A stretch of DNA of 64,000 nt from JAAZBA01 sp964461815 (GCA_964461815.1 CAYWVF010000003.1:75598-139597), one strand, 5' to 3'; shown: positions 51,786-60,385, counted from the stretch's first letter. Numbers and translations: made by a program. The notes: a model not told the origin generated them from the sequence alone.

Positions 51786-52676
51786 ATGAAAAAGAAAATA
51801 AGTATTTATGTTAGTCCGCTGATAAGCTCTGTTGGATTGGATCGTGCGTTGGAAATCGTCGCCGAAAGCGGATTTGACGGTATAGATTTTGACCTGAGTG
51901 TTGGGACACCTAATTTCAAAGGCTCTCATGCTGTTCACGATGTAGATGAGGAGTATCTTCTAAAGGTCAAATCGAAAGCAGATTCTTTGGGACTTGCAAT
52001 TCCTCAGACACACGGAGATTGCAGCAGTAACTTATGGTTACCTGAGAATAAAGATTTGTTTATATTAACGCATGAGCGTGAGTTGCGTGCAGCAGCTATC
52101 CTCGGTGCAAAGGCATGTATAATACATAGCGCAGAAGAACGTCCATGCGGTCCGCTTGACCCTGATCCCGAGCTGCTTCATCGTATAAATCTTGAAGGTT
52201 ATACAAGTCTTATTCCATATGCGGAAAAATACGATGTAAAGATGGCATTAGAGAGCTTTGGCCGTAATAAGCGTGAAGGTATACAATTTTTTGCATGGCC
52301 ACAGGAGATCGCTAAAAGTATGGATTCTATACCGACTAAATGCAAAACCTTTTGCCTTGATACAGGTCATGTGCATGAAGCGGAAGAATTGGGGCTTACA
52401 AATGTCGGAGATTTTATCCGTTATATGGGTGCACGTACAGAATATCTTCATCTGCATGATAATTTTGGATATTATGATGACCACGCACTACCCGGAATTG
52501 GAAATATAAATTGGCCGGATGTGTTTAAGGCACTTGATGAGATCGGTTTTAACGGATATTATAATTTCGAGCTCGGATATGGTCAAATGGGTTGCATGAG
52601 TGAAGAATTCATACGTTTTTGTGGAAAATATTTGCGTAAATTCATAGACTTAAACGGCGATTTGAGTTTAGAATAA
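51786..52676 (+). CDS. Sugar phosphate isomerase/epimerase (second copy)
   Basis: 296 residues, xylose isomerase-like TIM barrel. 'GFDGIDFDLSVGTPNFKGSHAV', 'ACIIHSAEERPC', 'MALESFGRNKREG', 'FCLDTGHVHEAEELG', 'YLHLHDNFGYYDDHALPGIGNINWPDVF' and 'GYYNFELGYGQ' give the expected metal ligands (Glu, Asp, His, Glu). It differs clearly from the isomerase at 9496. Adjacent to PIG-L and NagB-like genes, it is likely part of an aminosugar or polyol pathway. The start at 51786 has AAAGGAG (51768-51774). Confidence 0.87.
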   Translation: MKKKISIYVSPLISSVGLDRALEIVAESGFDGIDFDLSVGTPNFKGSHAVHDVDEEYLLKVKSKADSLGLAIPQTHGDCSSNLWLPENKDLFILTHERELRAAAILGAKACIIHSAEERPCGPLDPDPELLHRINLEGYTSLIPYAEKYDVKMALESFGRNKREGIQFFAWPQEIAKSMDSIPTKCKTFCLDTGHVHEAEELGLTNVGDFIRYMGARTEYLHLHDNFGYYDDHALPGIGNINWPDVFKALDEIGFNGYYNFELGYGQMGCMSEEFIRFCGKYLRKFIDLNGDLSLE

Positions 52677-52695
52677 TATGATTTGGTAGTTACAA

Positions 52696-53406
52696 ATGAG
52701 AAGTCAAATAAGAACAAAAATGATCCTGGGAGAAGCTGCAATAAAGAAATTAAATGAGACGCATGTTGCGATAGTAGGCTTAGGCGGCGTGGGAAGCTAC
52801 GCCGCAGAAGCGATAGCCCGTTCCGGAGTTGGAGAAATAACACTTGTAGACCATGATACAGTGGACGAATCAAATATCAATCGTCAGCTTTGCGCGCTCT
52901 ATTCGACTATCGGTCAAAATAAAACAGAGATTATTGCAGAAAGAATCAAAGATATTTCTCCAAATGAAAAAATAAATATTCTTACAATGTTTTATACTGC
53001 TGATACGAGAGAAAATCTTTTTTCGCTCAAACCGGATTATATTATAGATGCCATTGATTCGGTTTCGTCAAAGATCGATCTAATATGCTCGGCTATCGAG
53101 CGTGATGTTCCGATAATATCAGCACTTGGAACGGGAAATAAGCTTGATCCGTCACAGCTTGTAATAGGCGATATATATGATACATCTAATTGCCCATTGG
53201 CACGTGTAGTACGACGTGAGCTTAGAAAAAGAGGTATAAAAAAACATAAAGTTATTTACAGTACGGAGACACCTATAATACCCAAATGTGAGAGTGATAT
53301 GAAAAAAAGCACTCCCGGAAGCGTAGCATGGGTTCCGGGAAGTGCAGGTCTTATGATGGCAGGATATGTGATAAGAGAGCTTACTTCTGCTCAGGTATAT
53401 AGGTAG
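52696..53406 (+). CDS. tcdA: tRNA threonylcarbamoyladenosine dehydratase
   Basis: 236 residues, E1-like (ThiF/MoeB) fold. It cyclises t6A37 in tRNA to ct6A using ATP. 'VAIVGLGGVGSYAAEAIARSGVGEITLVDHDTVDESNINRQL' is the adenylating site, with 'SNCPLARVVRRELRKRGI' and 'STPGSVAWVPGSAGLMMAGYVI' later. It has an N-terminal 'RTKMILGEAAIKKL' as in other TcdA proteins. The last 26 bases overlap pth on the opposite strand. Confidence 0.94.
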   Translation: MRSQIRTKMILGEAAIKKLNETHVAIVGLGGVGSYAAEAIARSGVGEITLVDHDTVDESNINRQLCALYSTIGQNKTEIIAERIKDISPNEKINILTMFYTADTRENLFSLKPDYIIDAIDSVSSKIDLICSAIERDVPIISALGTGNKLDPSQLVIGDIYDTSNCPLARVVRRELRKRGIKKHKVIYSTETPIIPKCESDMKKSTPGSVAWVPGSAGLMMAGYVIRELTSAQVYR

Positions 53407-54022
53407 TTGCGTTAAACTTAGATGCAGCAGCTTCGGTACCGCTGTTTATAATAACCTCAACAGCGGATGCAGCTCGCTTGATTGCGTCTGTTACAGCGCA
53501 TTGGTCTTCATCATTGAATGTACCAAGCACCCAATCGATCATCTCATGTTGAGGATGCGATGGAGAGCCTACGCCTATTTTTATGCGCGGAAAGCTATCG
53601 GTACCAAGATTTTTGATAATATCTTTAATACCATTATGTCCACCGTCACTGCCTTTTGCACGAATACGCAGTCGACCGGGAGCAAGACTTATGTCATCGT
53701 ATATCACGATCAATTTTTCCGGTGGAAGCTTGTACCAATTTATTGCAGCTGCTATAGCTTCACCACTTAGATTCATAAAGGTCTGCGGCTTTACAAACAA
53801 GACTCTGCCGCCAATGCTACACTCGCCCGTAAGGCTTCTAAACCTTACACGGTCTATTGTAAACTTTTTCTCTGTTGCTATATAGTCAAGAGCGGTAAAG
53901 CCTGTATTATGCCGTGTTTTTGCATATTTCTGACCCGGATTACCGAGCCCGGCTACGATCCATTCGATTTTTTCGTTTTTTGTTTCTGATTCTATGCTTT
54001 TAAATAAATCAAAAATAGACAT
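53381..54022 (-). CDS. pth: Peptidyl-tRNA hydrolase
   Basis: 213 residues. It cleaves peptidyl-tRNA released from stalled ribosomes. 'VAGLGNPGQKYAKTRHNTGF' contains the catalytic His in 'RHNTGF', 'KPQTFMNLSGEA' and 'IVIYDDISLAPGRLRIRAKGSDGGHNGIKDI' follow. Start at 54022 is chosen because AAGGTGA (54028-54034) is correctly spaced; a GTG three codons earlier is less likely. A short N-terminal extension (about 22 residues, charged) precedes the enzyme proper. Confidence 0.96.
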   Translation of the reverse strand: MSIFDLFKSIESETKNEKIEWIVAGLGNPGQKYAKTRHNTGFTALDYIATEKKFTIDRVRFRSLTGECSIGGRVLFVKPQTFMNLSGEAIAAAINWYKLPPEKLIVIYDDISLAPGRLRIRAKGSDGGHNGIKDIIKNLGTDSFPRIKIGVGSPSHPQHEMIDWVLGTFNDEDQCAVTDAIKRAASAVEVIINSGTEAAASKFNATTYIPEQK

Positions 54023-54127
54023 TAACGTCACCTTTTCTTTTATAATAAATAAAATTTGCAGCTCCTATTATAACATATTTAATTCTATTAGTCTATAAAA
54101 ACTTAACTGAAAGGCATGTAAATACTT

Positions 54128-55588
54128 ATGAGAATGAGGAAAAAGAGAAATCTTGATGAAAGACTTGAAAAATGTGCTGAAATAACGAAAAGCTCGCCTG
54201 AAATCTATAAAAATGTGTGGAAAAAAACGTTCTATGATTCAGCTGACTCTTTGTGTGTCGAAATAGGTTGCGGCAAAGGTCGTTTTATAACAGATATGGC
54301 AAAAGCAAATCCAAATCGGTTATATATTGCGATTGAACGTGAGAAAAGCGCTGTTGTAACTGCGATGGAGAAGACGATAAGCGATGGCATAAATAATTTA
54401 TTTTTTATAGTAGGAGATGCCGAGAATATCTGCGAGATATTCGGATATGGTGAAGTTGACGAGCTTTACATAAATTTCTGCGATCCGTGGACCGGTAATA
54501 AGCATGCAAAACGCAGATTGACTCATCACAATTTTCTTGCACTCTACAGACACATTCTCAGAGCAGGTGGAAGTTTATTCTTTAAGACAGATAACAGAGA
54601 TCTTTTCCATTTTTCGGTTGCGGAAATGCGTGAGTTCGGGCTTGAGCTTATCGGCGTAACGGAAGATCTTCATAATACGGATATTCCGAATATTATGACG
54701 GAATATGAGGAAAAGTTTTCGTCACAGGGTGTTCCGATAAACAGACTTGAAGCAAAATTCCCCGATACACCTGCTGCACCGATTCTATCAAAGGATGAAC
54801 GCAGAGTGCTTCATACAACGCAGGGAACGGCGACAAGAGGTCAATATAGGTCTATAATTCTATATGGATCGAAAGATCAGTGCTTTGAAGCAAGTGAAAA
54901 TATGAATGAGGACTGCATCGTTGATGCGTCATCGATGTGCAGTACGGATGTTTTTTGCACATCTCAAAAAATAGATATTCCTGTAGTTGTGGCGACAGGG
55001 TATAGCTATGATGTGCATGTCGGTGATGATATACGTGAATTAAGTCGTGATCAGATCGCAAGGAAAATGATAAATGATCTGATGATTGGGATAGAGAATA
55101 CGAATATCAAAGCAGGTTATATAAAAGTGGCTGCAACAAGATCGGGTATGACAGATTGCGAAGAGAAAATACTAAAAGCAGCTTGCAGAGCGGCAAAGGC
55201 CACCGGCTCTGTTATTATGAGTCATACCGAGACAGAGGATAATATGAAAAAGCAGTTAGAAATAGTTGAAGCCTTTAAGCTATCTCCGTCAAGGCTGATA
55301 TGGATGAACTCGTCGAATAAAAGAAATGCCGAATGCGATATGGAACTTGCGGAAAAGGGCTGCTACATCGGATTTGATATAACAAATAATGAGTCTGCTG
55401 ATAGATCATCTATAGCAGCTGTCAAGGTTCTGATAGACGAGGGATATATTGACAAAGTGCTTATACGATTTACTTGCGATATATGTAAGTCGAGTACATT
55501 CATTCAAAAAATGAAGGATGACGGAGTTACGGATAACAATATAGAAAAGATTTTTTCAGATAATCCGTTTAATGCGTTTGCAAGATAG
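54128..55588 (+). CDS. trmB: TrmB (tRNA guanine-46 N7-methyltransferase) fused to a degenerate phosphotriesterase-like domain
   Basis: 486 residues, about twice TrmB length. Residues 1-215 are a complete TrmB: 'LCVEIGCGKGRF' (SAM site), 'INFCDPWTGNKHAKRRLTHHNFL', 'LFFKTDNRDLFHFSV', 'TEYEEKFSSQGVPI'. From about 256 to 486 it follows the phosphotriesterase family: 'VVVATGYSYDVHVGDDIRELS', 'YIKVAATRSGMTDCEEKILKAA', 'IMSHTE', 'CYIGFD', 'GYIDKVLI', 'IFSDNPFNAF'. The carboxylated-lysine equivalent (Lys333), one metal His (His366) and an Asp (Asp451) remain, but the N-terminal His-x-His and the later 'GH' metal ligand are absent, so the second domain may be inactive as a hydrolase. No frameshift or stop is seen at the junction. 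Confidence 0.85.
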   Translation: MRMRKKRNLDERLEKCAEITKSSPEIYKNVWKKTFYDSADSLCVEIGCGKGRFITDMAKANPNRLYIAIEREKSAVVTAMEKTISDGINNLFFIVGDAENICEIFGYGEVDELYINFCDPWTGNKHAKRRLTHHNFLALYRHILRAGGSLFFKTDNRDLFHFSVAEMREFGLELIGVTEDLHNTDIPNIMTEYEEKFSSQGVPINRLEAKFPDTPAAPILSKDERRVLHTTQGTATRGQYRSIILYGSKDQCFEASENMNEDCIVDASSMCSTDVFCTSQKIDIPVVVATGYSYDVHVGDDIRELSRDQIARKMINDLMIGIENTNIKAGYIKVAATRSGMTDCEEKILKAACRAAKATGSVIMSHTETEDNMKKQLEIVEAFKLSPSRLIWMNSSNKRNAECDMELAEKGCYIGFDITNNESADRSSIAAVKVLIDEGYIDKVLIRFTCDICKSSTFIQKMKDDGVTDNNIEKIFSDNPFNAFAR

Positions 55589-55616
55589 AACCTAAAATGT
55601 GATCGAATATCAAATG

Positions 55617-55651
55617 AAAAGAGTTTCTTATTTTTAATAAGAAACTCTTTT
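55617..55651. terminator. Bidirectional terminator between the TrmB fusion and the zinc-ribbon gene
   Basis: A 15-bp perfect stem (55617-55631 with 55637-55651) with AAAA and TTTT flanks. Confidence 0.92.
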
Positions 55652-55689
55652 GACATATATTTGTAAGTTTATCGTATAATTCAAAATAT

Positions 55690-55917
55690 TTAGATTCCGG
55701 AATGAGGGCAGGAAGATCCACATGAGCAGCATTTGCAATTTTCGCTCGCCTGAGCTGCACGACTTTTTACTGAAATATTGGATTTTGTGTAAACTCTTTC
55801 AATATCGGTAGAACCGCAACCGGGACAGGGTATGATTTTTTTCTCTTTTTCTTCTATTGTAGCCATAACATTAAACTCGAATTCGCACTTTTTGCACTTC
55901 ATATCATAAAACGGCAT
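55690..55917 (-). CDS. FmdB-like zinc ribbon protein
   Basis: 75 residues. The FmdB pattern is 'MPFYDMKCKKCEFEFNVM' followed by 'CPGCGSTDIERVY', giving the four cysteines of a zinc ribbon. A Cys-rich tail ('CKCCSCGSSCPHSG') may bind a second metal or a cluster. Members are putative regulatory proteins; the function is not known. Start at 55917 is set by TCCTCCT (55924-55930), i.e. AGGAGGA on the gene's strand. Confidence 0.88.
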   Translation of the reverse strand: MPFYDMKCKKCEFEFNVMATIEEKEKKIIPCPGCGSTDIERVYTKSNISVKSRAAQASENCKCCSCGSSCPHSGI

Positions 55918-56024
55918 GATGATTCCTCCTAAAAATAAATACAATGATATTATACACTAAAACATGCTGTTAGGCAATGCTTTTTTATTTTATTGAAAAA
56001 ACCGAGAAAACAATAAAAAAGTAT

Positions 56025-56053
56025 TTGTATTTTCGGACAATATGTGGTATGAT
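56025..56053 (+). promoter_or_regulatory. Promoter of the ROK kinase gene
   Basis: TTGTAT at 56025-56030, 17-base spacer, TATGAT at 56048-56053. Confidence 0.65.
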
Positions 56054-56090
56054 AAAATAGTAAAAAATATTATGCATGAGGTGAATTTTT

Positions 56091-57482
56091 ATGAATGTAC
56101 TTGGTCTTGATATCAGTATGAAAAATTTCCCGAAATATGATCCTTCTTTTCTGCCGTTCATCAAGTTTATAACAGAGTATAAAAAAAGCGTTGCCGCAAT
56201 TGGCGGATGCCGTATTAAGATAGCTCTTGAGCGCGATGGCGGACAGATCTCTGTATACGATACAGCGATCCATGGTGACTGTGAGCACTTAAAGCTTGAT
56301 GAGCTGTTTGTTGAGCGTGTAGTCAAGGCTCTTCTTTGGATGCGCGGTGGCTACAAAGTATACATATGCGGAAATGACAAGATAGCCGAATACATAAAGT
56401 CTGTCTATTGTGTAGGCGGTAAGCGTGAATTCGACGTTAATTTTATGAGCGGTGTATACGAGAGTGCTTTTGAAGTTATAAGTGTAGCTTATGACGAGGC
56501 TCCGGAGCAGAAAGAAGTTTCCAAAAAGATAGGTCGCAATCTCAATGGTTGCAGAATAGGCTTTGATGCAGGCGGAAGTGACAGAAAGGTTTCTGCTGTT
56601 ATAGATGGCGAGCCGATATGGAGCGAGGAAGTAGTATGGCATCCGAAGCTCAATTCAGATCCGGATTATCATTACGACGGAATACTTGCTGCCTTCAAGA
56701 GCGCTGCTGAAAAGATGCCGCGCGTTGATGCTATAGGCGTATCATCCGCAGGTATTTATGTTTCTAACCGCACAATGGTAGCATCTCTGTTCCTCAAAGT
56801 TCCAAAGGATTCGTTTGATGCCAAAGTTAAGGATATATATATCAGAGCTGCAAAGGCTATAGGTGATGTTCCTCTGGAAGTAGCAAATGACGGTGACGTA
56901 ACAGCTCTTGCAGGTGCAATGGAGCTTAATGATACAGGCGTACTCGGTATTGCGATGGGTACAAGTGAAGCAGGCGGATTTGTAGATGGCGACGGTAACA
57001 TCACAGGTTGGCTCAATGAACTTGCATTTGTTCCTGTTGACCTCAGTGGCGAAGCAATGGTAGACGAGTGGTCCGGAGACATCGGCTGTGGAGTTAAGTA
57101 TTTCTCTCAGGACTGCGTTATCAAGCTTGCTCCGGCAGCAGGTATTGAACTTGATGCAAATGCTACACCTGCCGAAAAGCTTAAGGTCGTACAGAAACTC
57201 ATGCTTGAAAACGATGATCGTGCCAGAGGTATCTATGAGAGCATCGGCTGCTATCTTGCAAACGGACTTGCTCTTTACAGCGAGTTCTATGATATCAAGC
57301 ATGTTCTTCTTATGGGTCGTGTAGTATCCGGCGAAGGCGGAAATATTATACTTGCCGAAACAGAACGTATACTCAAGGAAGAGTATCCTGAACTGGCAGC
57401 AAAGCTTCAGATGCATCTGCCTGACGAGAATTCCAGAAGAGTGGGACAGTCTGTAGCTGCTGCAAGTCTTCCTGAGGCATAA
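56091..57482 (+). CDS. ROK family sugar kinase-like protein with N-terminal extension
   Basis: 463 residues, longer than plain ROK kinases (about 300). An N-terminal domain of about 145 residues of unknown type precedes the ROK core: phosphate motif 'GFDAGGSDRKVSAV' (about 157-170), 'VANDGDVTALAGAMEL' (catalytic Asp region) and 'GIAMGTSEAGGFVDGDGNITGWLNELAFVPVD'. The usual ROK zinc motif (His-x-x-Cys-x-Cys-Gly) is not visible; 'DEWSGDIGCGVKYFSQDC' stands there instead. It may phosphorylate a hexose or aminosugar, or act as a regulator. An AGGTGA ribosome binding site precedes the ATG. DRTGG gene follows after 10 bases. Confidence 0.83.
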   Translation: MNVLGLDISMKNFPKYDPSFLPFIKFITEYKKSVAAIGGCRIKIALERDGGQISVYDTAIHGDCEHLKLDELFVERVVKALLWMRGGYKVYICGNDKIAEYIKSVYCVGGKREFDVNFMSGVYESAFEVISVAYDEAPEQKEVSKKIGRNLNGCRIGFDAGGSDRKVSAVIDGEPIWSEEVVWHPKLNSDPDYHYDGILAAFKSAAEKMPRVDAIGVSSAGIYVSNRTMVASLFLKVPKDSFDAKVKDIYIRAAKAIGDVPLEVANDGDVTALAGAMELNDTGVLGIAMGTSEAGGFVDGDGNITGWLNELAFVPVDLSGEAMVDEWSGDIGCGVKYFSQDCVIKLAPAAGIELDANATPAEKLKVVQKLMLENDDRARGIYESIGCYLANGLALYSEFYDIKHVLLMGRVVSGEGGNIILAETERILKEEYPELAAKLQMHLPDENSRRVGQSVAAASLPEA

Positions 57483-57492
57483 TCGCAGTTTT

Positions 57493-57825
57493 ATGAGTAT
57501 AACGGTCAAGGACATTGCGGATAGACTTGAGCTGTATCCGATAAATGAGTGTAATACGGAAAGAATTGTCGGAGGTTGCTATATTGGCGATCTGTTAAGT
57601 CATGTGATGGTAAATGCAAGCAAGAATGACGTTTGGATAACGATAATGACCAATGTCAATGTGGCGGCAGTTGCTGTTGTGGCTGATATATCGATGATCG
57701 TGCTTGCCGAAAATTCGGTTCCTGATAGCTTGTTTATCAAAAAAGTACGTGAGCACGGTATTAACCTATACAGTACGAAGCTGAGTGCATATGAATTGGC
57801 TGTAAGAATCGGAAGATTGCTTTAA
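57493..57825 (+). CDS. DRTGG domain protein
   Basis: 110 residues, a single DRTGG domain ('ADRLELYPINE...GGCYIGDLLSHVMVNASKNDVWITIMTNVNVAAVAVVADISMIVLAENSVPDSLFIKKVREHGINLYSTKLSAYELAVRIGRLL', whole-length match in pieces). In Clostridia these small proteins accompany anti-sigma-like kinases and Fe-only hydrogenase-like proteins; here it stands alone after a ROK kinase. DRTGG domains also occur next to CBS and phosphotransacetylase modules and are thought to bind nucleotides or other ligands. Function unknown. Confidence 0.85.
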   Translation: MSITVKDIADRLELYPINECNTERIVGGCYIGDLLSHVMVNASKNDVWITIMTNVNVAAVAVVADISMIVLAENSVPDSLFIKKVREHGINLYSTKLSAYELAVRIGRLL

Positions 57826-57852
57826 ATATACATGCCGGGAGGAGATACTGCT

Positions 57853-59076
57853 ATGTACCTTCTCTCGGCATTGATGTTGATTTCGAGTTGTGATGTGATA
57901 ATGAAAAGTAGAGTAAAAAAAATACTGTGTTTTATATTGATATTATCTGTTGTCGTATTTGTACCGTATTCTGCTTCCGGAGTTGAGGTAACAAAATATA
58001 ACGGCGAGTTGATAATGTACACTGTTGTGAATGATACATTGCTTGAACTTACTTATAATTCTATGCCTGTTGTAAAAAACGGTATAGTGTATGTTCCGTA
58101 TACACTTTTTACAAACAATTTCGACATAAGAACTGTTTATGATTCGTCAAGCAGAGCACTGATGTACGGAAATTTCGGAAAAACTCTTATATTCGATATG
58201 AAGAATGAGGTTACATACGATACGTCAATGAATGCTATTACACAAACAGGTATCTATGTAAAAAATCAGCCATTCGTACCGGCTAAGTTTGTTGCGGAGT
58301 ACTTCGGATTGAACTATTCTTTTGTAGATGATGGCCCTATTGTCAGAATATATAATAATAGTGCGTCGTACCCGGATGGATTTTTAACTACTACGTTCAA
58401 AATCAGAATGGCTGAAATGAAAACGTCTCTTCTTGATGATTCTTCGACGGATGAGCCTTATGTACCTCCTGCAAATAATAATGAAGACGATGAGCCTATA
58501 AATGTTACTCGTAAAATTGACGTATATACTGCTTTTACTATAGGCAGCAGAGATCAAACAGAGGCTGTACTTGATGTACTTGACAGCGAAAAAATGCGCT
58601 CGACGTTTTTTGTAAAGCTGTCGGATATAGTGGAATTTGACGATTTGATTAGACGTATTTGGTTTGAAGGACATACGATAGGTTTTATTGCCGATGCAGA
58701 AGACAGCGGTTTTTTGCAGGATATTGAAAAGGCGAATGTGCTGCTGAAAAATATTTTGAAAGTAAAAACTAATCTTATATTATTAGTATCAACTGAAGAC
58801 AGTGTAACTTCAGATATAATACGCACCGATACTGAAGAATGTGGCTATAGATACTGGCAGCCAAGTATAATGCGTATTGGTGATGACAGGGCTAAGAAGA
58901 ATTTGATATTGGATGAGCTTTTAAACGGTGAAAATGCAAAGCTGCTTTTGTTTGATTATTCGGAAAATACGATCTCAGAGCTTGAAGATATACTTGATAT
59001 TGTGAAAAACGGTAATTTCAACATCGGTCAGATCGACCTTTATACATCGCCGGTAAATTCTTTTGATGGTGATTGA
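57853..59076 (+). CDS. Secreted copper amine oxidase N-domain protein with degenerate polysaccharide-deacetylase domain
   Basis: 407 residues. A signal-anchor region (to about residue 45) is followed by a copper amine oxidase N-terminal-like stalk domain (about 60-165, 'VVKNGIVYVPYTLFTNN', 'VKNQPFVPAKFVAEYFGL'), a Pro/Asp/Asn linker (about 185-215) and a region resembling the NodB deacetylase fold (about 220-400): 'RDQTEAVLDVLDSEKMRSTFFVKLSD' and 'WFEGHTIGFIADAED'. The 'TFDDGP' and 'HSxxH' catalytic motifs are missing, so it may be a pseudo-enzyme or carbohydrate-binding module. Start 57853 is set by GGGAGGAGA (57837-57845). The end overlaps the AGCS gene by 59 bases. Confidence 0.68.
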   Translation: MYLLSALMLISSCDVIMKSRVKKILCFILILSVVVFVPYSASGVEVTKYNGELIMYTVVNDTLLELTYNSMPVVKNGIVYVPYTLFTNNFDIRTVYDSSSRALMYGNFGKTLIFDMKNEVTYDTSMNAITQTGIYVKNQPFVPAKFVAEYFGLNYSFVDDGPIVRIYNNSASYPDGFLTTTFKIRMAEMKTSLLDDSSTDEPYVPPANNNEDDEPINVTRKIDVYTAFTIGSRDQTEAVLDVLDSEKMRSTFFVKLSDIVEFDDLIRRIWFEGHTIGFIADAEDSGFLQDIEKANVLLKNILKVKTNLILLVSTEDSVTSDIIRTDTEECGYRYWQPSIMRIGDDRAKKNLILDELLNGENAKLLLFDYSENTISELEDILDIVKNGNFNIGQIDLYTSPVNSFDGD

Positions 59077-60385
59077 TAGAATAGTTATTCCGCATATTAT
59101 GTAGCGTCGCTATATGATTTTGCGGAATTTTTCTTAAGCAGATCAGCATTATGATATTCGGAATTACCATAAATATGTTTAATATATCACATAATTCCCA
59201 TACGACATCAAGAGGTAGTATGCAGCCTGAAAAAGCTGATATGATCCATAATATTCTGTAAAGCGTCGGATGTTTAAAAATATAATCGAATGCTTGCTCA
59301 CCTATATAGCACCAACCGATAATTGTAGAAAATCCGAGCACAATAAGCATTATCGGCATAGTGTAGGAAACGATGGAAGGTAGGGAATCAAATATTTTTA
59401 TAGCGAGCTCCATGCCGTTCAACCCATCAAATGTGGCAGGATCTGAGATAATAGATAAAACAAATGCAAAGCCCGTAAGTCCTGCTAATACGACTGTATC
59501 CCAAAAGGTAGCTGTTGCACTTATCATTGCCTGCTGTGCCGGAACACCGGGCTCCATTGCCGCAGCTGTAACACCTGATGAGCCCATCCCGGCTTCGTTT
59601 GAAAAGAGGCTCCTTGAAACGCCGTATCTTACAGCCCTACCGATACCATATCCTGTAAGCCCTCCTATGCCTGCATGTATATCGAATGCACTTTCTAATA
59701 TCAAAATGATGCATGATGGGATAAGATCAAAATTTCGTATAATTATGATCGTAAAAGCAAGAATATATAGTATCATTACAGCGGGCATGATACGTGAGCA
59801 AACGTTTCCAATACTTTTTATACCTCCTATTATAACTAACCCTGAAAAGAGTGCTATAACAGCTGCCGAAGCATACACGGGGATACCGAAAGATATCTGA
59901 GCAGTTTCGGCGATAGAGTTAGCAGGAACCATGGAGCCTATGCAGAGTCCGCAAAGAGATGCAAAGAGAGCGTAAATAAAAGCCATGTAAGGTTTTTTGA
60001 TATGTTTTAAAACGTACATTGGACCTCCGAAATATTTTTCGTCAGTATCCTTTTGCCTATATTTTAAGCATAGCAGACTTTCTGCATAATGTGTTGCTAT
60101 TCCAAGCACTCCGGTTATCCAGCACCAGAAAACAGCACCCGGACCGCCCATAACTATGGATATTGCCACTCCCACAATGTTTCCGACGCCGATCGTAGAT
60201 GCGAGATTGATCGTAAGACATGTAAAAGCACTCTTATTGTCGGAGCCATTATCTGTAATACTGTCTTTTACTGCACGAAAAATATGTCTTTGAGGGAATT
60301 TACAACTTACAGTGAAATAAAGATGAATGAAAAATAATACTATAAGCATTATTCCACCCCAGAGAATATCATTGATTTTATCCAT
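59018..60385 (-). CDS. Alanine/glycine:cation symporter (AGCS family)
   Basis: 455 residues with about eleven membrane segments. Family motifs 'GVGNIVGVAISIVMGGPGAVFWCWITGVLGIATHYAESLL', 'KYFGGPMYVL', 'GGLTGYGIGRAVRYGVSRSLFSNEAGMGSSGVTAAAMEPGVPAQQAMISATATFWDTVVL' (quoted in part) are complete. It imports alanine or glycine with Na+ or H+. A Na+-coupled symporter and a Na+-exporting decarboxylase subunit in one window suggest sodium bioenergetics. Its last 59 bases overlap the preceding plus-strand gene. Confidence 0.95.
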   Translation of the reverse strand: MDKINDILWGGIMLIVLFFIHLYFTVSCKFPQRHIFRAVKDSITDNGSDNKSAFTCLTINLASTIGVGNIVGVAISIVMGGPGAVFWCWITGVLGIATHYAESLLCLKYRQKDTDEKYFGGPMYVLKHIKKPYMAFIYALFASLCGLCIGSMVPANSIAETAQISFGIPVYASAAVIALFSGLVIIGGIKSIGNVCSRIMPAVMILYILAFTIIIIRNFDLIPSCIILILESAFDIHAGIGGLTGYGIGRAVRYGVSRSLFSNEAGMGSSGVTAAAMEPGVPAQQAMISATATFWDTVVLAGLTGFAFVLSIISDPATFDGLNGMELAIKIFDSLPSIVSYTMPIMLIVLGFSTIIGWCYIGEQAFDYIFKHPTLYRILWIISAFSGCILPLDVVWELCDILNIFMVIPNIIMLICLRKIPQNHIATLHNMRNNYSINHHQKNLPAMYKGRSDRC

